DNA of 64,000 nt, from positions 40,287,920-40,351,919 of the forward strand of contig JACBWW010000004.1 of NCBI GenBank assembly GCA_020086605.1. The letters are read 5' to 3'. Under the pieces are notes generated by a model. It worked only from the letters and a program-made list of their open reading frames with translations. It ran no database searches and was not told the origin of the DNA. Positions 13,901-25,292 of the stretch are shown piece after piece. How positions within the stretch are numbered: position 1 is the stretch's first letter; every line of letters begins with the position of its first letter. The DNA is from Lanius collurio (Eukaryota; Chordata; Aves; Passeriformes; Laniidae). The position numbers were made by a program, and so were the translations under genes.

Positions 13901-16900
13901 CAACATGCATGGATGTATGTATCTGGAAATTAGGTTGGAGTCCAGCCTAAATCAGGACAGAGAGACAGACTCTGGCCTCATGAACTCCACTGAAAGACCA
14001 GTGCACTTCAAATTGCATTTAATTTACACCAATGAAACTGAGCTGTGTGTTCAGGTTTTGCAGAAAATGGCTCATTTCACAGCTGTCCAGACACATTGGG
14101 ACACAAAACATCATCTTGAGTTTTTGTCCTGTTCCCTCTTTCCTTCTCTTCTAATAGGAGGAATTCTTTGCTCTGAATTATTTCAGAAAGACCTTCTCAA
14201 AAAATAAAAAGCTTTATATGTGTTGTTTCAGAAATGGGCAACACTAATTAGATCATCACTGCAATTTCAGTGTGGTATCTAAGATGCCAGGAAAAGGGCA
14301 TAGCAGGCTGCAGAAGCAGATTAGTCATAAAATAAACCCTGGCTATTGCCCGCTGCAGGTTTACAAGAGCATGAGAAGAAATGAAAGCCTGCAAACAGCA
14401 CTTTCATAAGGAAAAGTCGACAGAAAACTTGTATGACCAGAGAATGTGACAAGTTCAATGTCCAGGGGCTGGCTGCTGTGAATAGTGGGTGAGCTGCAGA
14501 CAGAGAGGAACACCACAGAAGAGTACAACCCACAGCAGAAACATATCTAGGGCAAGATGAGGACAAGAGGTAGGTAGGAGCAATACTGCCATACCCATAT
14601 CAATGCTGATGCCTCGCTCAAAAGCTGCAAAAAATTGCTCTCCCTCAAACATCTCCACCATGTCAGATGGCTCAGGTCCTCGATAGCGATCCTGCAGCTT
14701 CTTCAGCACTGGGTCAACCTGACAAGGATGACAGCACAGGACCCTGTGTTTGGTCTGAAGCACATCAGTGCCCTGACCCATGTTTCTATATCCATGATGT
14801 TCCCCTCACCTTCAACAGGGGAAGACTATTTTACATGAAAAGGATGTAAATAAATGAACAAACACCCATTAAAAAAGCAACGCTTCTATCTTTTTAACAG
14901 GTCTTTTTAACGTCAAAGACAAGGAGGGGTTTACTTGCTACCATATCCCACTCACTATTCAAATACATTTTCTCTGCAGAAGTACACAAGAAGGAGCAAC
15001 CAGAGCAGAGGATTATGCAGAGCTGGATATGCAGCCCAGTAGTGGCAGTCTGATAAAATAACCCTCACTGTGCTGCACTGCCTGCCAAGGGACACATTCT
15101 CTACAGCTGCACACTCATACTCACACTAATCTGAAGCAAGACTGCTGAGGGCTGATACCCCTAGGAAGAGGCAGCAGAAGAGAATGTGTGAGCACTTCCC
15201 ATCTCCTTCTTGACAAAGTCAGACAGATTAGCTCACACTCATAGTGTAAACTAACCTGATGTTGCACTGCAGCAGATTAAGGAGTGGTCATATGTTCTGT
15301 TCCAGTGCTTGAACTGTGAACAGCAAGGAACATCAGGGAAAGTACTATTTCTAACCACTCCAGCTGAAAACAAAGCAGTGCTGCTGCCCACACCACTAGC
15401 CCATGTCAGACACTTGACGTGCAAATCTTGACTTAAATTTAAGACAACATGTTTTGCCTCATGTTTGCTGGATGATTAACAGCACATACATGGCCAATAA
15501 CTGTGGCTCAGCTGATGTTAGCAGCCCAGTCCTCAGGGTTTGCAGTGGAAGAAATCAATGCATGGCATTTACCACTGCATAGAATGAGTTTTTTTCTCCC
15601 CCCAGCACCCTGTTAGTCAGAATCACATCACCAAGAGGGAGGTGACAGCATATCCCAGCCATGACTCTGGGGCAGTGAACAGGACCATTCAGTGCCCTGC
15701 TGCCTTTACATCCCACAAAGAGAAGCTCGGGAAGCTCAGGAGCAAGGCAGTGCAGACCAGACCAGACCTTGTGCTTGGGGACACACTGTAGCAGGACTTG
15801 CTCAGGATCCTTCTTCCGCTGCAGCGCAATGAAGTTCACCTGGTACAGACGCAGCCGCTCATAGACCTTCCTGGCAATGCCTCCAATGTAGGTCTTGGTG
15901 GTGTACCACAGCCAGTACCTGGAGACAAGGATTTAAAATAAAAGGAGGGACCCTGCCCAGAGAAAGATGCCAGTGTCACACCCACACAGCTGTAAAGAAT
16001 GACAGGTAGAGACAAAGTGCTAAGCTGGGCCTGACTTACAAAGGGAAAAGGGAACAGACAGAGTTAATGTCATGGTCTCTGGTCAGAGTGTGGGAAAAGC
16101 AAGGCAGAGGAACCTCCCATCTTTTCCTCAGGACTAATCCTGTACTTACCAGGAGAAGTGAGTGACTTCAAATACTGCGTAAAGATGGGTGAATTCCAGC
16201 ACCACCTCACTGGTAATGTCGTTCCAGGTTTGGCCCTCCAGGTCACCATGGAGAATATGCAGCCTTGACCGATCCAAATTTAGCCCTAAAGACCCCAATG
16301 ATCAAGAGATGCTATAGGCAGCAGAAGCCTTTATTCATGGCTTTACAAACTCAGCCACAGGTTTGGGTGATTTAGTTTTTAAAGCCACCAATAAGGGTTC
16401 ATGGCTTTCTCTACAGCATCCACGATTGAACTTTGGTCAAGGAAGAACAGCAATAAAAGGACCAGACTATCCCATTGCTTTTGGGATATTCTGGCAAAAT
16501 ATGCAGACTTAAAATCATAGTGTCCTGATTGCCACCAATAGATTTATTAGACAACTCTCATCACTAAAATCTAGGGTTATTAATTAGGTTCCATCTCTTT
16601 CTAATGTACATCTCACAGACTTTTCAGTCCTGATGTACTTCAGACAATCAAATATCAGGTAGTGTTATAATGAAGGCCATGTATTTCTTCATAAGAAAGC
16701 CAGGAGAGGTCAGAGAAAATAGGAGTTGGGAGACTCAAAATACTTCCAAACAGGAATCCCTGACATGACTGAGGCTGTTTTTAGCAGTTTCCAGAGCAAG
16801 ATATGGCTTAGCATACGATCATACATTTTTAACTGCAGTGGCTCAGCACCTGATTCGTGAGCAAGGAAAAGAGAAGGCAGACCCCTGGAGGCAGCATGTT

Positions 16901-19900
16901 TATTTCCTGCTTCAAGCTATTCCCAATTTTGAATCAAAGCCCTTTTATAAAGCATGTCCTCAGTGGGCAGGAGTGCCTCTCCAATCTGCCATACTAAAAC
17001 CAGCAGTTTAAATACACATGTTGCTTGTCTATCTCCCATCTTGTCTGGTCTGTGACCCCCAGCACTGATCTGATGGACCTGAACTACCTTCAGCTCCCAC
17101 TGCTCTGCACCACCATGCACTCAGCAGACACACCTTGCTGTTCCTGCAGGAAAAGCACCAAGCTTTAGTAACAACAGGAGAGGCAAACAAAATTTTCTCT
17201 TGCCATTGGTGGTTTTCCAAATATGGCATTTCTCTTCATCAATTTTAGGAATAAGCTGACCTGTGACCCCGGGTGGAAGAGGCAGCTGAATTCTCACTGG
17301 CTTGAGGAAATCCACCATGGAGTCCTGGGAGAGGTAGAGCAGGGGACTGGCTCTGCACCCTGCATTGGCTGTGATTTCCTGTATCTCTTCGGCAGAGACT
17401 GGCAGCACCTGGATGTGGCAGACAGCACTGTGAGCAGCAGAGCAGTAAGGCACCAAATTCCCACACTGCCCACTCAGTTCCTCTAGCACCCAGCCGGCAA
17501 ATGCTGCTCTTGCTGCAGGGCCCGTTGAGAAAAAAAGCACAGTGAACTTTGGCTGAAGTCTGGCAACCTGTCAAGCTGAGATGGACTAAGGTATTACAAG
17601 ATCATTTAGAGTTATCTAGCAACTCTACAGAACAATTAATTTTAGTGGGGTGATTTTAGAATTAGATCTACCTTAGATTCCCCTACCACCCCCAGTTCTC
17701 ACTGAGCTGTTCTGCTAGGGACAGCTTTGCAAGGGAAGAAGAGGCAAAATCTTATGTTCCCTTCCTNTTCTGCTAGGGACAGCTTTGCAAGGGAAGAAGA
17801 GGCAAAATCTTATGTTCCCTTCCTAGCAGCTACCTGCTGATCTGCTGGAGATCCCGTTCCCACACAGGGCAGCATGGAGTGTGGCCCATGTTGCAGGCAG
17901 GCAAGTTAAGAGAGAAGGTGATCTGAGATGTGTCAGCCCATGAAGCAACCGTGTCTAGACATGAATTATCCTAGGGCAGACATCTCTGTTCAGTTCTGTA
18001 CTGGGCATGAGACAGCAGTTGCACCTGAGCTCACCAAAGCTTGTTTTTTAAAGCTTGCATACCTGCAGCTTGACACTACGAGGCTCTCTGGTGACTCCAG
18101 GAGGAAAGATCACTTTGATGTTTGGATCCACACTGGAGAAGAGCAATGTCCCCTCTGCTGGCACTTTGCATTCATTTTGCACAAGTCGAGACACAACAAG
18201 GAACCAAGAGAAGTGAAGGACACAACAGTGGGCCACACACTTCTGTAACAGAAGACAGGGAAGGAAATATATAGGCATGTAACTTAATACAATAAAGACA
18301 GGAAAATTACTACCAGCCAAGCAGAAGAAAGTACTAGATCAGGGATGAAGCATAGCAGGCTTCAACTCATCAACTTCAGGAGACACACTTCCATGTGAGA
18401 GAGAAAACCTGGAGCTGAAATCCACTATGTTTTATAGCACCTAGTCCAAACACGGCTCATGAGATGTTTCAAATGGGTTCACTCTTGGCTGGGCAAAACC
18501 AAAGAGGGGAAAAGGAATGAAGTGTGCACTGGTAGTTTCAATCTGCTCACCTTTGACTTTCTTTTCTGCTTCACTCTTGTTCTCAGATCACTCCAGCCCT
18601 GCCCGCTGAAGGTCCGAACTACCACCTCATGCTGGTGAGGGGTTTGAGGGGAGATATATGGCATCCAGATCTGCACCTCCTGGCAAAAAAGCATTCCTGT
18701 GAGATATTCAATAGAAAGGATAAAACCAAGCCCAGCTCCACTCCCTGGCTTCCTATGCAGACAGAAGAGGGAGGGCAGAGCATAGCCTGTATGCAGGGAA
18801 TCAAAGAACCTACTCTCCGCTGCAGCCTCCAGGGAGGTGACAAGGAAACATCAGGTCTGCTAAGGATTGTGATGGCAAGAAAAGTTCAGCAGCTTCTGAG
18901 CAGAAAGGGCAAAGCAACTTTTGCAGTGAGCTGCTGTCAGCCCTGATGGGGCTGGTGGTGTAACTACTCCGCAGCTTGAATGCAAACCACACAATCAGAC
19001 TTTTACAGAAGGATGCAAACCATTCTTGTTGATAAGGCCAGGTGCTGGACTTATCCTCTGGTAGAGCAGGTGGAGTGAGAAAAGTTACAGCTCAGCTCAA
19101 TTAGAAGCAGTGGGGAAGGCAAAGGTGCCAGGCCAGCACAGCACCAGAGAAACTGGCTGTGTCCTTTCTGATTCTCTGCAGCAGGGTTTCTTTGAGAGGT
19201 GGTCCTGCAGCTACTTAAAAGCAGCAGGGATTGGGGCAAATGTCTCACAGCACCAAAAGGCGCTCTCAGAAGACTGTTCTGAGCTACTGCAAGAGCAGAT
19301 TCATCAGGAGGTGACCTGGGCGTATCCTCACCTGCTGGAATTGGACCCCATGAGGCTGCAGCTCCAGGACTCTACTCAGCAGGACATCATGGTGTCTCAG
19401 CTTTACCCACTGAGGGTCCGGCATGAGGGATCGGAAGTAGATCCGCAGAGGATCAGAGGCAGCTCCCGGAGGAAAGTAGAAATGGATGCCACAGGCCAGG
19501 ACCACTCTACAGCCTTCAGAGGTGACAGTAAAGCTTCCAGAAGAAATGTGCGAATGTATGACACTGCAATGACTTCATCCCCCCAAAAATCAACAGAAGA
19601 ATCTCATACTTGTGTTTGACTGGCCTACTGAGACTATAGGCTCCTATACATTCCTGTAGTACCCACCATGCACCAATCCTGTCTGGGACCTTGTTACACC
19701 ACAGTTACATAAGTTCTGAATAACAGAGGCTTACCTGCCCTCTCCTGATGCAAGGAAGAGTCTTTGTAGCCTTCTAGTACTGGATTTATCTGTCACAATA
19801 AGAAGATTTGGGTAGGAGGAGGACATAGACATTACTGAAACCAAGGCAGACAAGAATGGCTGAACAGTTTTGGCTTAATCCTAATCACACAGTCACTAAT

Positions 19901-22900
19901 GGAATCTTGGTCACAGTGCAGCGGGCTCCAGAACACACAGCAGCAAGAGGACAGCAAAGTGGCCTCGAGGTCCTAAGGTGTACTGAAAATGATAGCTCTC
20001 CCCCAGGGAAACTCAGAAGCAGAGGGAATTAGAAAATATTTTGGTCTACCACCCCTGCAGCTCTCAGGGCCGTGTTTGATTGACTGGGACTACCCCTGGG
20101 AATCAGTGCTTGCTCTTGTGAACATGAGCATCACTGGGAAACCCTGCTCAGATTCCTGTTCATTCATCCCCTTCCTCTTGGACAAAGAGCTGCTCCTCTG
20201 CAGCCTGTGAACTTCAGGAAAGCAGGAGGTAACTGCTGAGCAGAATGACCCCTTGCTGCTCTTTGAGGTTCTAGCATGAGCCACCACAGCCTTAGGGCTA
20301 TGCAGCAAATCCAGGAACTGGTGCCCACCTCTGCTAAAAAGGCTGGACACCTTTAGGGACCTCTCCTGATCTATTTCCTGTGAATCCCATTTTCACTTCC
20401 ACTGTTAAAACCCTACCAGGAAAGCCCAATTTCAAGGACCACTGAGCCCTTCAGACTGGGTCAGGCCTCATAAAAACATAATTAGTACTGTCTGGATCCT
20501 TACAACTTAATAATTATTCCAGACAAATAAATGCTGATCTGATTCCTCCTTGCTGGTCTTCTCTAATCCAAACCCATCTACACCATGCTGGGCTGAGTGA
20601 GAGAACAGCTGGGCAGAACACACAGCAGCAGAAGCCTTGCAATTACCAGCCTGCGGGGATGGTTCAGTTTCTCCCAAGGGATTGCCTCGGATGTGCACAA
20701 ATGGCAAGGCCTGGATCTCAGCAGGGATGGCACGGAGGCAGTTGTTCTGCAGATCAAGTCTGGACAAGTTGGGAAGGCTGGCAAGAGAGGCAGGGACTGT
20801 CACCAGGCGATTGCTGTGGAGATGCAGCCGATGCAGAGACTTCAAATTGGCTGCAGATTAGAACAAGAATTGACCCCCCATCCGTGCTGTTAATTGCTTT
20901 GCACGTCAGCTCTAACCCCCCTCTCTCCTCAGCCCTTGTAAACACACACATAGGGAGGGAAAAGCACAAAAGCCTAACATCTCTGTAGCTCATGCAATAA
21001 AGGAGTGCAAGGAATTAGCTGAGAGGCAACGCAGCCTCCTCTGTGCTCTGCTTTTCAGCACCCAGCTACAAGTAAGACACTTCTGTAACAGCATCAAAAA
21101 CAACCTTGGTCACAAAGCAATACAGGACCCAGGAAGCTGGGCAGCAGAAGTCAGAGCCTGGTTTTGTGGACTAGTCCACACTGGATAACGTGATTTCAAG
21201 CCGAGATTTGCATTCCATCAAACCTCAGCTCTTCTGTTACTAATCCCAGCTGCTACCCAAAACCAGCCAGGCCAGATCCTCAGTCATTGCAAATTGTATT
21301 GAGATCTCAGCAGTGTCATTGGTCCACAGAAACAGAAACTGTGGTCCAGAGAGTTGTTAATGCTCAAAGGCACTGACTGAAACAAGCATGACCCTACTGG
21401 CTACTCCTTCCATTTGGCTCCAATGTAACCATGGTTTATGCTAACAACTCTGGGGACAGAGACCAAGGGTCTCAGAGGTCTGAGGCTGTACCAAAAGCTT
21501 GGCAAGCCCATGTCCTTCTCTTCCCAAATAAAATACACACCTAGGGAGTCTGGGATGCTTGATAAGCAATTCCCAGAGAGATCCAGCTCAGTGCAGTTGT
21601 GCAGATTCCCAACTTCTTCAGGGAGCAATTCCAAAGCATTTTCTGAGAGATCCAGATCCTGCAGCAATGACAGCTCCCCAATGCTCCGAGGTAAGTCCTT
21701 CAGCTGGTTTTTCATCGCAGAGAAGAAAGTCAGTTTGCTCAGACAGCCAAAGTCCTCAGGAAGTGTCACCAGGCTGTTGTGGCTCACCAGGAGCACACGG
21801 AGGCTGGGGAGGTGGAGAATGCAGCTCGGCAAGGTGGAGAGTCTATTGAAGCTGAGATCCAGGTGGGTGAGACACCTCAGGTTCCCAAAGTCTGGTGGCA
21901 AGCTTGTCAGGGAGCCTTGCTGATAGGAACCAAACTCATCTCTAGCATGGCCACCTGGGTGGAGGGAAGTGGAGGAGGAAGTCAGTGTGCTACCAGGAGA
22001 GCTCACCAGCCTCTTGTGAGAGTCCTTAGCACAGAGGTCTAGAAGATGGAGACTTAATGATCACAATGAGCAGCACTAATCACAAAGTACTCAGAGAAAT
22101 GAGTTTTCTGCTCTGTGCCTCAGTTTCCTGATCAATGAAGGGGGTGTAATGGTGAAGAACTGCTATGAAATCAGGAGATGCCATGGCGAACCAGTACAGC
22201 TCTGCTAAACACATGTGGAGTCAAAGCTCAGAATGAGCCAGGCCTTCAGCAGGATGGCCCATACACCTCCAAGCCTCCCACTCTTCTTCCCCACTTCTTC
22301 CCCACTACCAGTGGCCAACACATAACACTTTATGGATCAAGGAAATAGTCCTTGCCTTTCAAGGCTTTGTCCATGCTGTTGAGGAGCAAACAGCCCTGAG
22401 GACTGAGATCTGCCCTTGCAAGACTGGAGGCAGACATGAGGAAAGCAGCGAAAATGTGAGGGAAAGTAGGTAATTCAGTATTTTGTAGGCCAGATAGCAG
22501 AGAGAGAAGAATGCAAGTTCCCTACCCCAGCTTGTGACACTCAAATTGGAGAAGGGCTGCACCCATGGAAAGTAATTTGAGCAAACAAAAGGACACTTCC
22601 AAACTTTTCCACTTGTTCATTGTTTCATAGCCCCTCTCCACCATTTTCTATTTATATCCATATACAGCAGAGGGCACCAAACATTTTTTTATGCTGCATA
22701 ATGGTACAAAATGAGAACAACCAAACCAACAGGCACGTTGCACTTTGTACATAAGATCTTAGTGAACTACTTTATTACACTTCAGGATGCTCAGGGTGTG
22801 TGTACATCTCACAAAACAAGACTGATAAAAGGTACTGCTGTTATTGCCACCTTACGAAAGGATGAAAAGACAAATCAAGTTATTCACATGAGAAATTGGT

Positions 22901-23940
22901 GACAGATATAGAAAGAAACCTCAGACTTCTCAGTTTTCAGCTAGAACTCTGAATTCTGCCCCCAGACTCCCCCTCTTTTTCTCATTTATTTTTAAAATTC
23001 TACCTCCCAAAGAGCAAATGATTCAGTCTGATACAGAAATTATACAAACTCTATTGAGATCCTCCCACAATAAATAGATGAGACAGTCAAAGAATGATCT
23101 AATATTTATAGCTCTAACAGTTATTATACTTTGCTAAATTACATGCACACCCTGTGTCCTACTTTAGATAAAATGTTGATCAGCCTCTTCTGGTCTGTCT
23201 TGAACTCTGCTAAACCTACAGTCACTGACACTAAGCAAGGATTAAGCATGGATTGATTCAGACAGAAACACAGCAAAAGACAGCTTATTATACTCCCAAA
23301 AATGAAAGAGGGGCTGAACATTTACCAAAAGATTCAACACCTTTCAATCCCCCTCCTCTTGCATAACTGCAAAAAATGCTCTTCTTTTAGAGAATGGCTA
23401 TAGAAAATTCTGCAGCATCAATCCAACCAGAGTCCAAAAATCCCACTCCTCAGACAGCTGTAGAAACACAGGGAAGAAGTAAGAATCTAGAAGCTGTATC
23501 TTGTTGAAATCTGCATTCAGCTCTGAGCAAGGCTGAGCCAAAGCTGAGGTAAGAAGCACTGGAACAAAACATTTCCAAGGGCAGTTTGTCCTGCAGATAT
23601 GGAGAGAAGGATTAACAAAAAATCTGAGCCTAGAAAAGATGGATGGTGACGGGCCCCAGAATTTACCTTTAAGCACCAGGGATTTCAGGTGCTTCAGATG
23701 AGGAAGGCTGCCCAGTGTGGTGTCAAGGAGGCAATCGTTGCTGCTGAGCCGGAGGAACTCGACCTGGACCACTTCTCCCTGCTGCTCCTTGAACAGCTGA
23801 AGGAAACGGCGACAGCCATCAGGATAAACGTCCAGGTTCAGTCTGTTGTCCGCAAGGCAGGAGCCAGTGAGGGCAGGAGCCCCCGAAGTCCCCTCCCCAC
23901 ACTCATCCCTGAGCCCCAGCAGCTCTGCCATCTTCTGCAT
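10756..23940 (-). CDS. PIDD1: p53-induced death domain protein 1, 15 coding exons
   Basis: Scaffold of the PIDDosome: its death domain binds RAIDD/CRADD to activate caspase-2, and a processed form acts with RIPK1 and NEMO in NF-kB signalling. Coding exons in transcript order: 23940-23667, 21954-21541, 20850-20647, 19789-19735, 19533-19332, 18679-18551, 18242-18063, 17408-17261, 16285-16150, 15918-15768, 14718-14595, 13464-13346, 12930-12823, 11926-11721, 10993-10756. They total 2,688 nt, that is 895 residues plus TAG, close to the 910-residue human protein, and all junctions are GT-AG and in phase. Domains: leucine-rich repeats about 95-300, ZU5-1 about 317-447, ZU5-2 about 450-590, UPA about 590-745, death domain about 775-870. 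Autoprocessing motifs HFS are intact at 436-438 and 578-580. Met1 is chosen as the first in-frame ATG in the exon; Met4 (23931) has a stronger Kozak context. Start uncertainty is only a few residues. The first, non-coding exon was not located. Confidence 0.97.
11721..11926 (-). other. PIDD1: PIDD1 exon: death domain, first half
   Basis: 206 nt. It encodes LNLGNAETGYLTQANLLSIA, then GADWQSIGLNLGLTYQQIER, the first helices of the death domain. The donor gtgag at 11720 splits an Arg codon completed by the next exon. Confidence 0.96.
12823..12930 (-). other. PIDD1: PIDD1 exon: UPA end
   Basis: 108 nt, 36 codons, phase 0. It encodes VSFYRGAVPDSIPDDA and DSLWLATLPIKLP. Confidence 0.95.
13346..13464 (-). 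other. PIDD1: PIDD1 exon: UPA domain
   Basis: 119 nt. It encodes DRPDCVDGRLSFIFYSHLK and the following EIYVTSPVDRKGQ. The donor is gtgaac at 13345. Confidence 0.95.
14595..14718 (-). other. PIDD1: PIDD1 exon: UPA domain
   Basis: 124 nt. It encodes YRGPEPSDMVEMFEGEQFF and AFERGISIDM. The acceptor cag precedes 14718 and the donor gtatgg is at 14594. Confidence 0.95.
15768..15918 (-). other. PIDD1: PIDD1 exon: UPA domain, start
   Basis: 151 nt. It encodes YWLWYTTKTYIGGIARKV and FIALQRKKDPEQVLLQC, nearly identical to other vertebrate PIDD1 sequences. Confidence 0.95.
16150..16285 (-). other. PIDD1: PIDD1 exon: ZU5-2 end, second autoprocessing site
   Basis: 136 nt. It encodes LNLDRSRLHILHGDLEG, VVLEFTHLYAVFEVTHFSW. 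HFS at residues 578-580 corresponds to human F587/S588, the cut giving PIDD-CC. The acceptor (tctttag before 16285) is weak but fits phase. Confidence 0.92.
17261..17408 (-). other. PIDD1: PIDD1 exon: ZU5-2, middle
   Basis: 148 nt. It encodes VLPVSAEEIQEI, SPLLYLSQDS and VRIQLPLPPGVTG. The acceptor cag precedes 17408 and the donor gtcagc is at 17260. Confidence 0.93.
17710..17824. repeat. Exact 57-bp duplication flanking a single N (assembly scar)
   Basis: Bases 17710-17766 and 17768-17824 are identical and separated by the only N in the window (17767). This is the pattern left when two overlapping contig ends are joined without being merged. It lies in a PIDD1 intron (17409-18062), so no exon is affected. 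Confidence 0.92.
18063..18242 (-). other. PIDD1: PIDD1 exon: first autoprocessing site and ZU5-2 start
   Basis: 180 nt, 60 codons. It contains HFSWFLVVSR at residues 436-445; the HF/S bond corresponds to human F445/S446, whose autolysis makes PIDD-C. It then encodes VPAEGTLLFSS and VIFPPGVT of the second ZU5. Confidence 0.95.
18551..18679 (-). other. PIDD1: PIDD1 exon: ZU5-1, middle
   Basis: 129 nt, 43 codons, phase 0. It encodes EVQIWMPYI, HEVVVRTFS and GWSDLRTRV, matching the middle of the first PIDD1 ZU5 domain. Confidence 0.93.
19332..19533 (-). other. PIDD1: PIDD1 exon: first ZU5 domain, start
   Basis: 202 nt encoding FTVTSEGCRVVLACG, the FPPGA motif and VLELQPHGVQFQQ, hallmark ZU5 segments. 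The donor is gtgag at 19331. Confidence 0.95.
19735..19789 (-). other. PIDD1: PIDD1 small 55-nt exon, LRR-ZU5 linker
   Basis: A 55-nt exon with acceptor cag before 19789 and donor gtaag at 19734. It encodes DKSSTRRLQRLFLASGEGS; the RLFL motif matches the human linker. Phase (2 nt, 17 codons, 2 nt) fits both neighbouring exons exactly. Confidence 0.92.
20647..20850 (-). other. PIDD1: PIDD1 exon: last leucine-rich repeats
   Basis: 204 nt. It encodes NLKSLHRLHLHSNRLVTVP and the following repeat, ending in the family-conserved FVHIRGNPLGE cap. The acceptor cag precedes 20850 and the donor GT is at 20646-20645. Confidence 0.95.
21541..21954 (-). other. PIDD1: PIDD1 exon: leucine-rich repeats
   Basis: 414 nt encoding about five LRRs (LxxLxLxxNxLxxLP pattern, e.g. 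LTHLDLSFNRLSTLP, LQDLDLSENALELLP). The acceptor at 21956-21955 joins after LVLKG to give GGHARDEFG, colinear with the human residues at this junction. The donor is at 21540-21539. Confidence 0.95.
21955..23666 (-). other. Largest PIDD1 intron between coding exons
   Basis: 1.7-kb intron with no repeats or conserved exon recognised. The other PIDD1 introns (0.1-1.1 kb) are likewise unremarkable, apart from the N-flanked duplication at 17.7 kb. Confidence 0.6.
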
Positions 23941-24008
23941 CTCATCCACAGGGTCCAGACATGCTCTGACTCGCCAGGCAGGCAGGCACTGGCGGCACCA
24001 CAAGGCAG
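23667..24008 (-). other. PIDD1: PIDD1 exon with start codon (coding 23667-23940)
   Basis: The exon probably begins at 24008 after a strong pyrimidine-rich acceptor, giving about 68 nt of 5' UTR before ATG 23938-23940. It encodes residues 1-91 plus one base; the stretch DNRLNLDVYPDGC matches the conserved start of the PIDD1 fold. The donor is GT at 23666-23665. The acceptor is inferred; the coding part is firm. Confidence 0.85.
23942..23962 (-). promoter_or_regulatory. Candidate upstream ORF of PIDD1 (MSGPCG)
   Basis: In the predicted 5' UTR an ATG (A at -3) opens a six-codon ORF in another frame. Its TGA ends one base before the PIDD1 Met1 codon. This spacing would allow termination-reinitiation or repress translation. 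It applies only if the transcript includes this stretch, as the predicted acceptor at 24008 implies. Confidence 0.5.
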
Positions 24009-24401
24009 CTGGGACAAGGAGAGGGGGAAAGATGGCCCTGAAAGAGAACACAGGTGCACTATGAAGGCCTCCTGCCCCAGTCCAGAGTGGCTGGAAACAG
24101 TTTATAATCACAGCAAGATGATAGGAAAGATTACATGCATGTTACTGAAAGCTTTGGAGGCAGAGAGCACAGAAATGCAGCATGAACAGATGTCACAGAG
24201 GCTTCTCCTACTAGAGAAAACCTCTGAATTTTTCCAGCCAACATCTCAGCAGGGAATGGAGCAATTATGCACCATCAGAATAAAGACCAATATTAACTTT
24301 AAAATATATAAATGTAAATGCCTATGCCTAATGCAGATTTCAAGGTGCCTTAGTGGGAAGATTTACAAGTTGAGAAGAAAACTCGGGCAGAGAGAGCTGA
24401 G

Positions 24402-24486
24402 CCAGGAGCAGAGCCCAGAGGTGGCTCACAGACTGTGACAGGCCCTCCTCGAACCCGTTTGTGAAACCAAGTGTCAATGGGATAAA
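24402..24486. repeat. Dispersed direct repeat, copy 1
   Basis: About 85 bp beginning near caggagcagagcccagag and ending caatgggataaa. It is repeated with roughly 80-85% identity at 24887-24976, offset 484 bp. The family is unknown. Confidence 0.7.
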
Positions 24487-24886
24487 AGCAAGTGGACAAA
24501 GGGCAGCAGAAAACATGTGTCAGGGCCAGGGATGGGGTTAGAAAAGGCACGTCCATGGTGCAGGAGCAACACCTCCTGAGCTCGGCAATTAAACTACCTC
24601 ACGGTGTGAATATCGGGAGCTCTTTGTAAACCCTGCCATGGACTGAACTGATGAATAAATGTTTCTTTTGAGTGATGCAGAATTAGTACAAACCTGGCTC
24701 TAACATCCAAGGCTGGCAGAAACAAGCTAATGCCCCAGCAACAGCCTGAGGAGCAGTCCTTTCAGTGTTAGCCTGTGGGACATGGCAGCACTGATGTTTC
24801 CAAGGGACTGTCTGGGGGAGGCATCACCCCTGGAAAGAGCAAGAATGCCTCAGCCTGAAAGAACAGAAATGTAAGGACAAGAAGAA

Positions 24887-24976
24887 CAGGAAGCAGAGCC
24901 CAGAGGCAGCTCACAAACTGTGCTGGGTCCTCGTTGAACCCGGTTTGAGAAATTGAGTGCCAATGGGATAAAGGTG
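24887..24976. repeat. Dispersed direct repeat, copy 2
   Basis: Second copy of the repeat at 24402-24486, same orientation. The shared core includes cagagcccagagg, a variant gctcaca-aactgtg segment, and caatgggataaa. Confidence 0.7.
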
Positions 24977-25179
24977 AAACTATTGCTTTAGTATAAAGTG
25001 GAGCGTTTCTTACTGAAACATTGTGCACAACATGTACACAGCTCCCTTACAGACACATGTAAGAAAAAAGCCCATCTGCTACAGCTTTGTAAAGTTGTCA
25101 GTGGTGAAGAAACCAGAAGGCAGCTCTGGAAGTCACAGACGCAGCCTCGGGGCCAACAGACATGGACAGACCTGTGGCG

Positions 25180-25292
25180 GCACAGACACTCCAAAACACA
25201 CACCTGCACACAGACACACGCACAGCCCCGCACATGGCCATACACACGGCCTTTCACATGGACAGACACCCCCGCACAGGGACACACTCAGC
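25180..25292. repeat. CA-rich degenerate simple repeat
   Basis: Irregular array of cacac/cagacac units flanking the GC-rich island. Low complexity, no coding potential. Confidence 0.6.

Noticed and set aside
17120..17261. Read-through of the PIDD1 exon past 17261 to another GT near 17135
   Set aside because: The donor at 17260 gives the conserved VTGLNLD junction in phase; the longer version inserts unrelated sequence.
23689..24438. 249-codon plus-strand frame antisense to the PIDD1 start exon
   Set aside because: Antisense shadow of a conserved coding exon; the peptide matches no family and crosses non-coding sequence.
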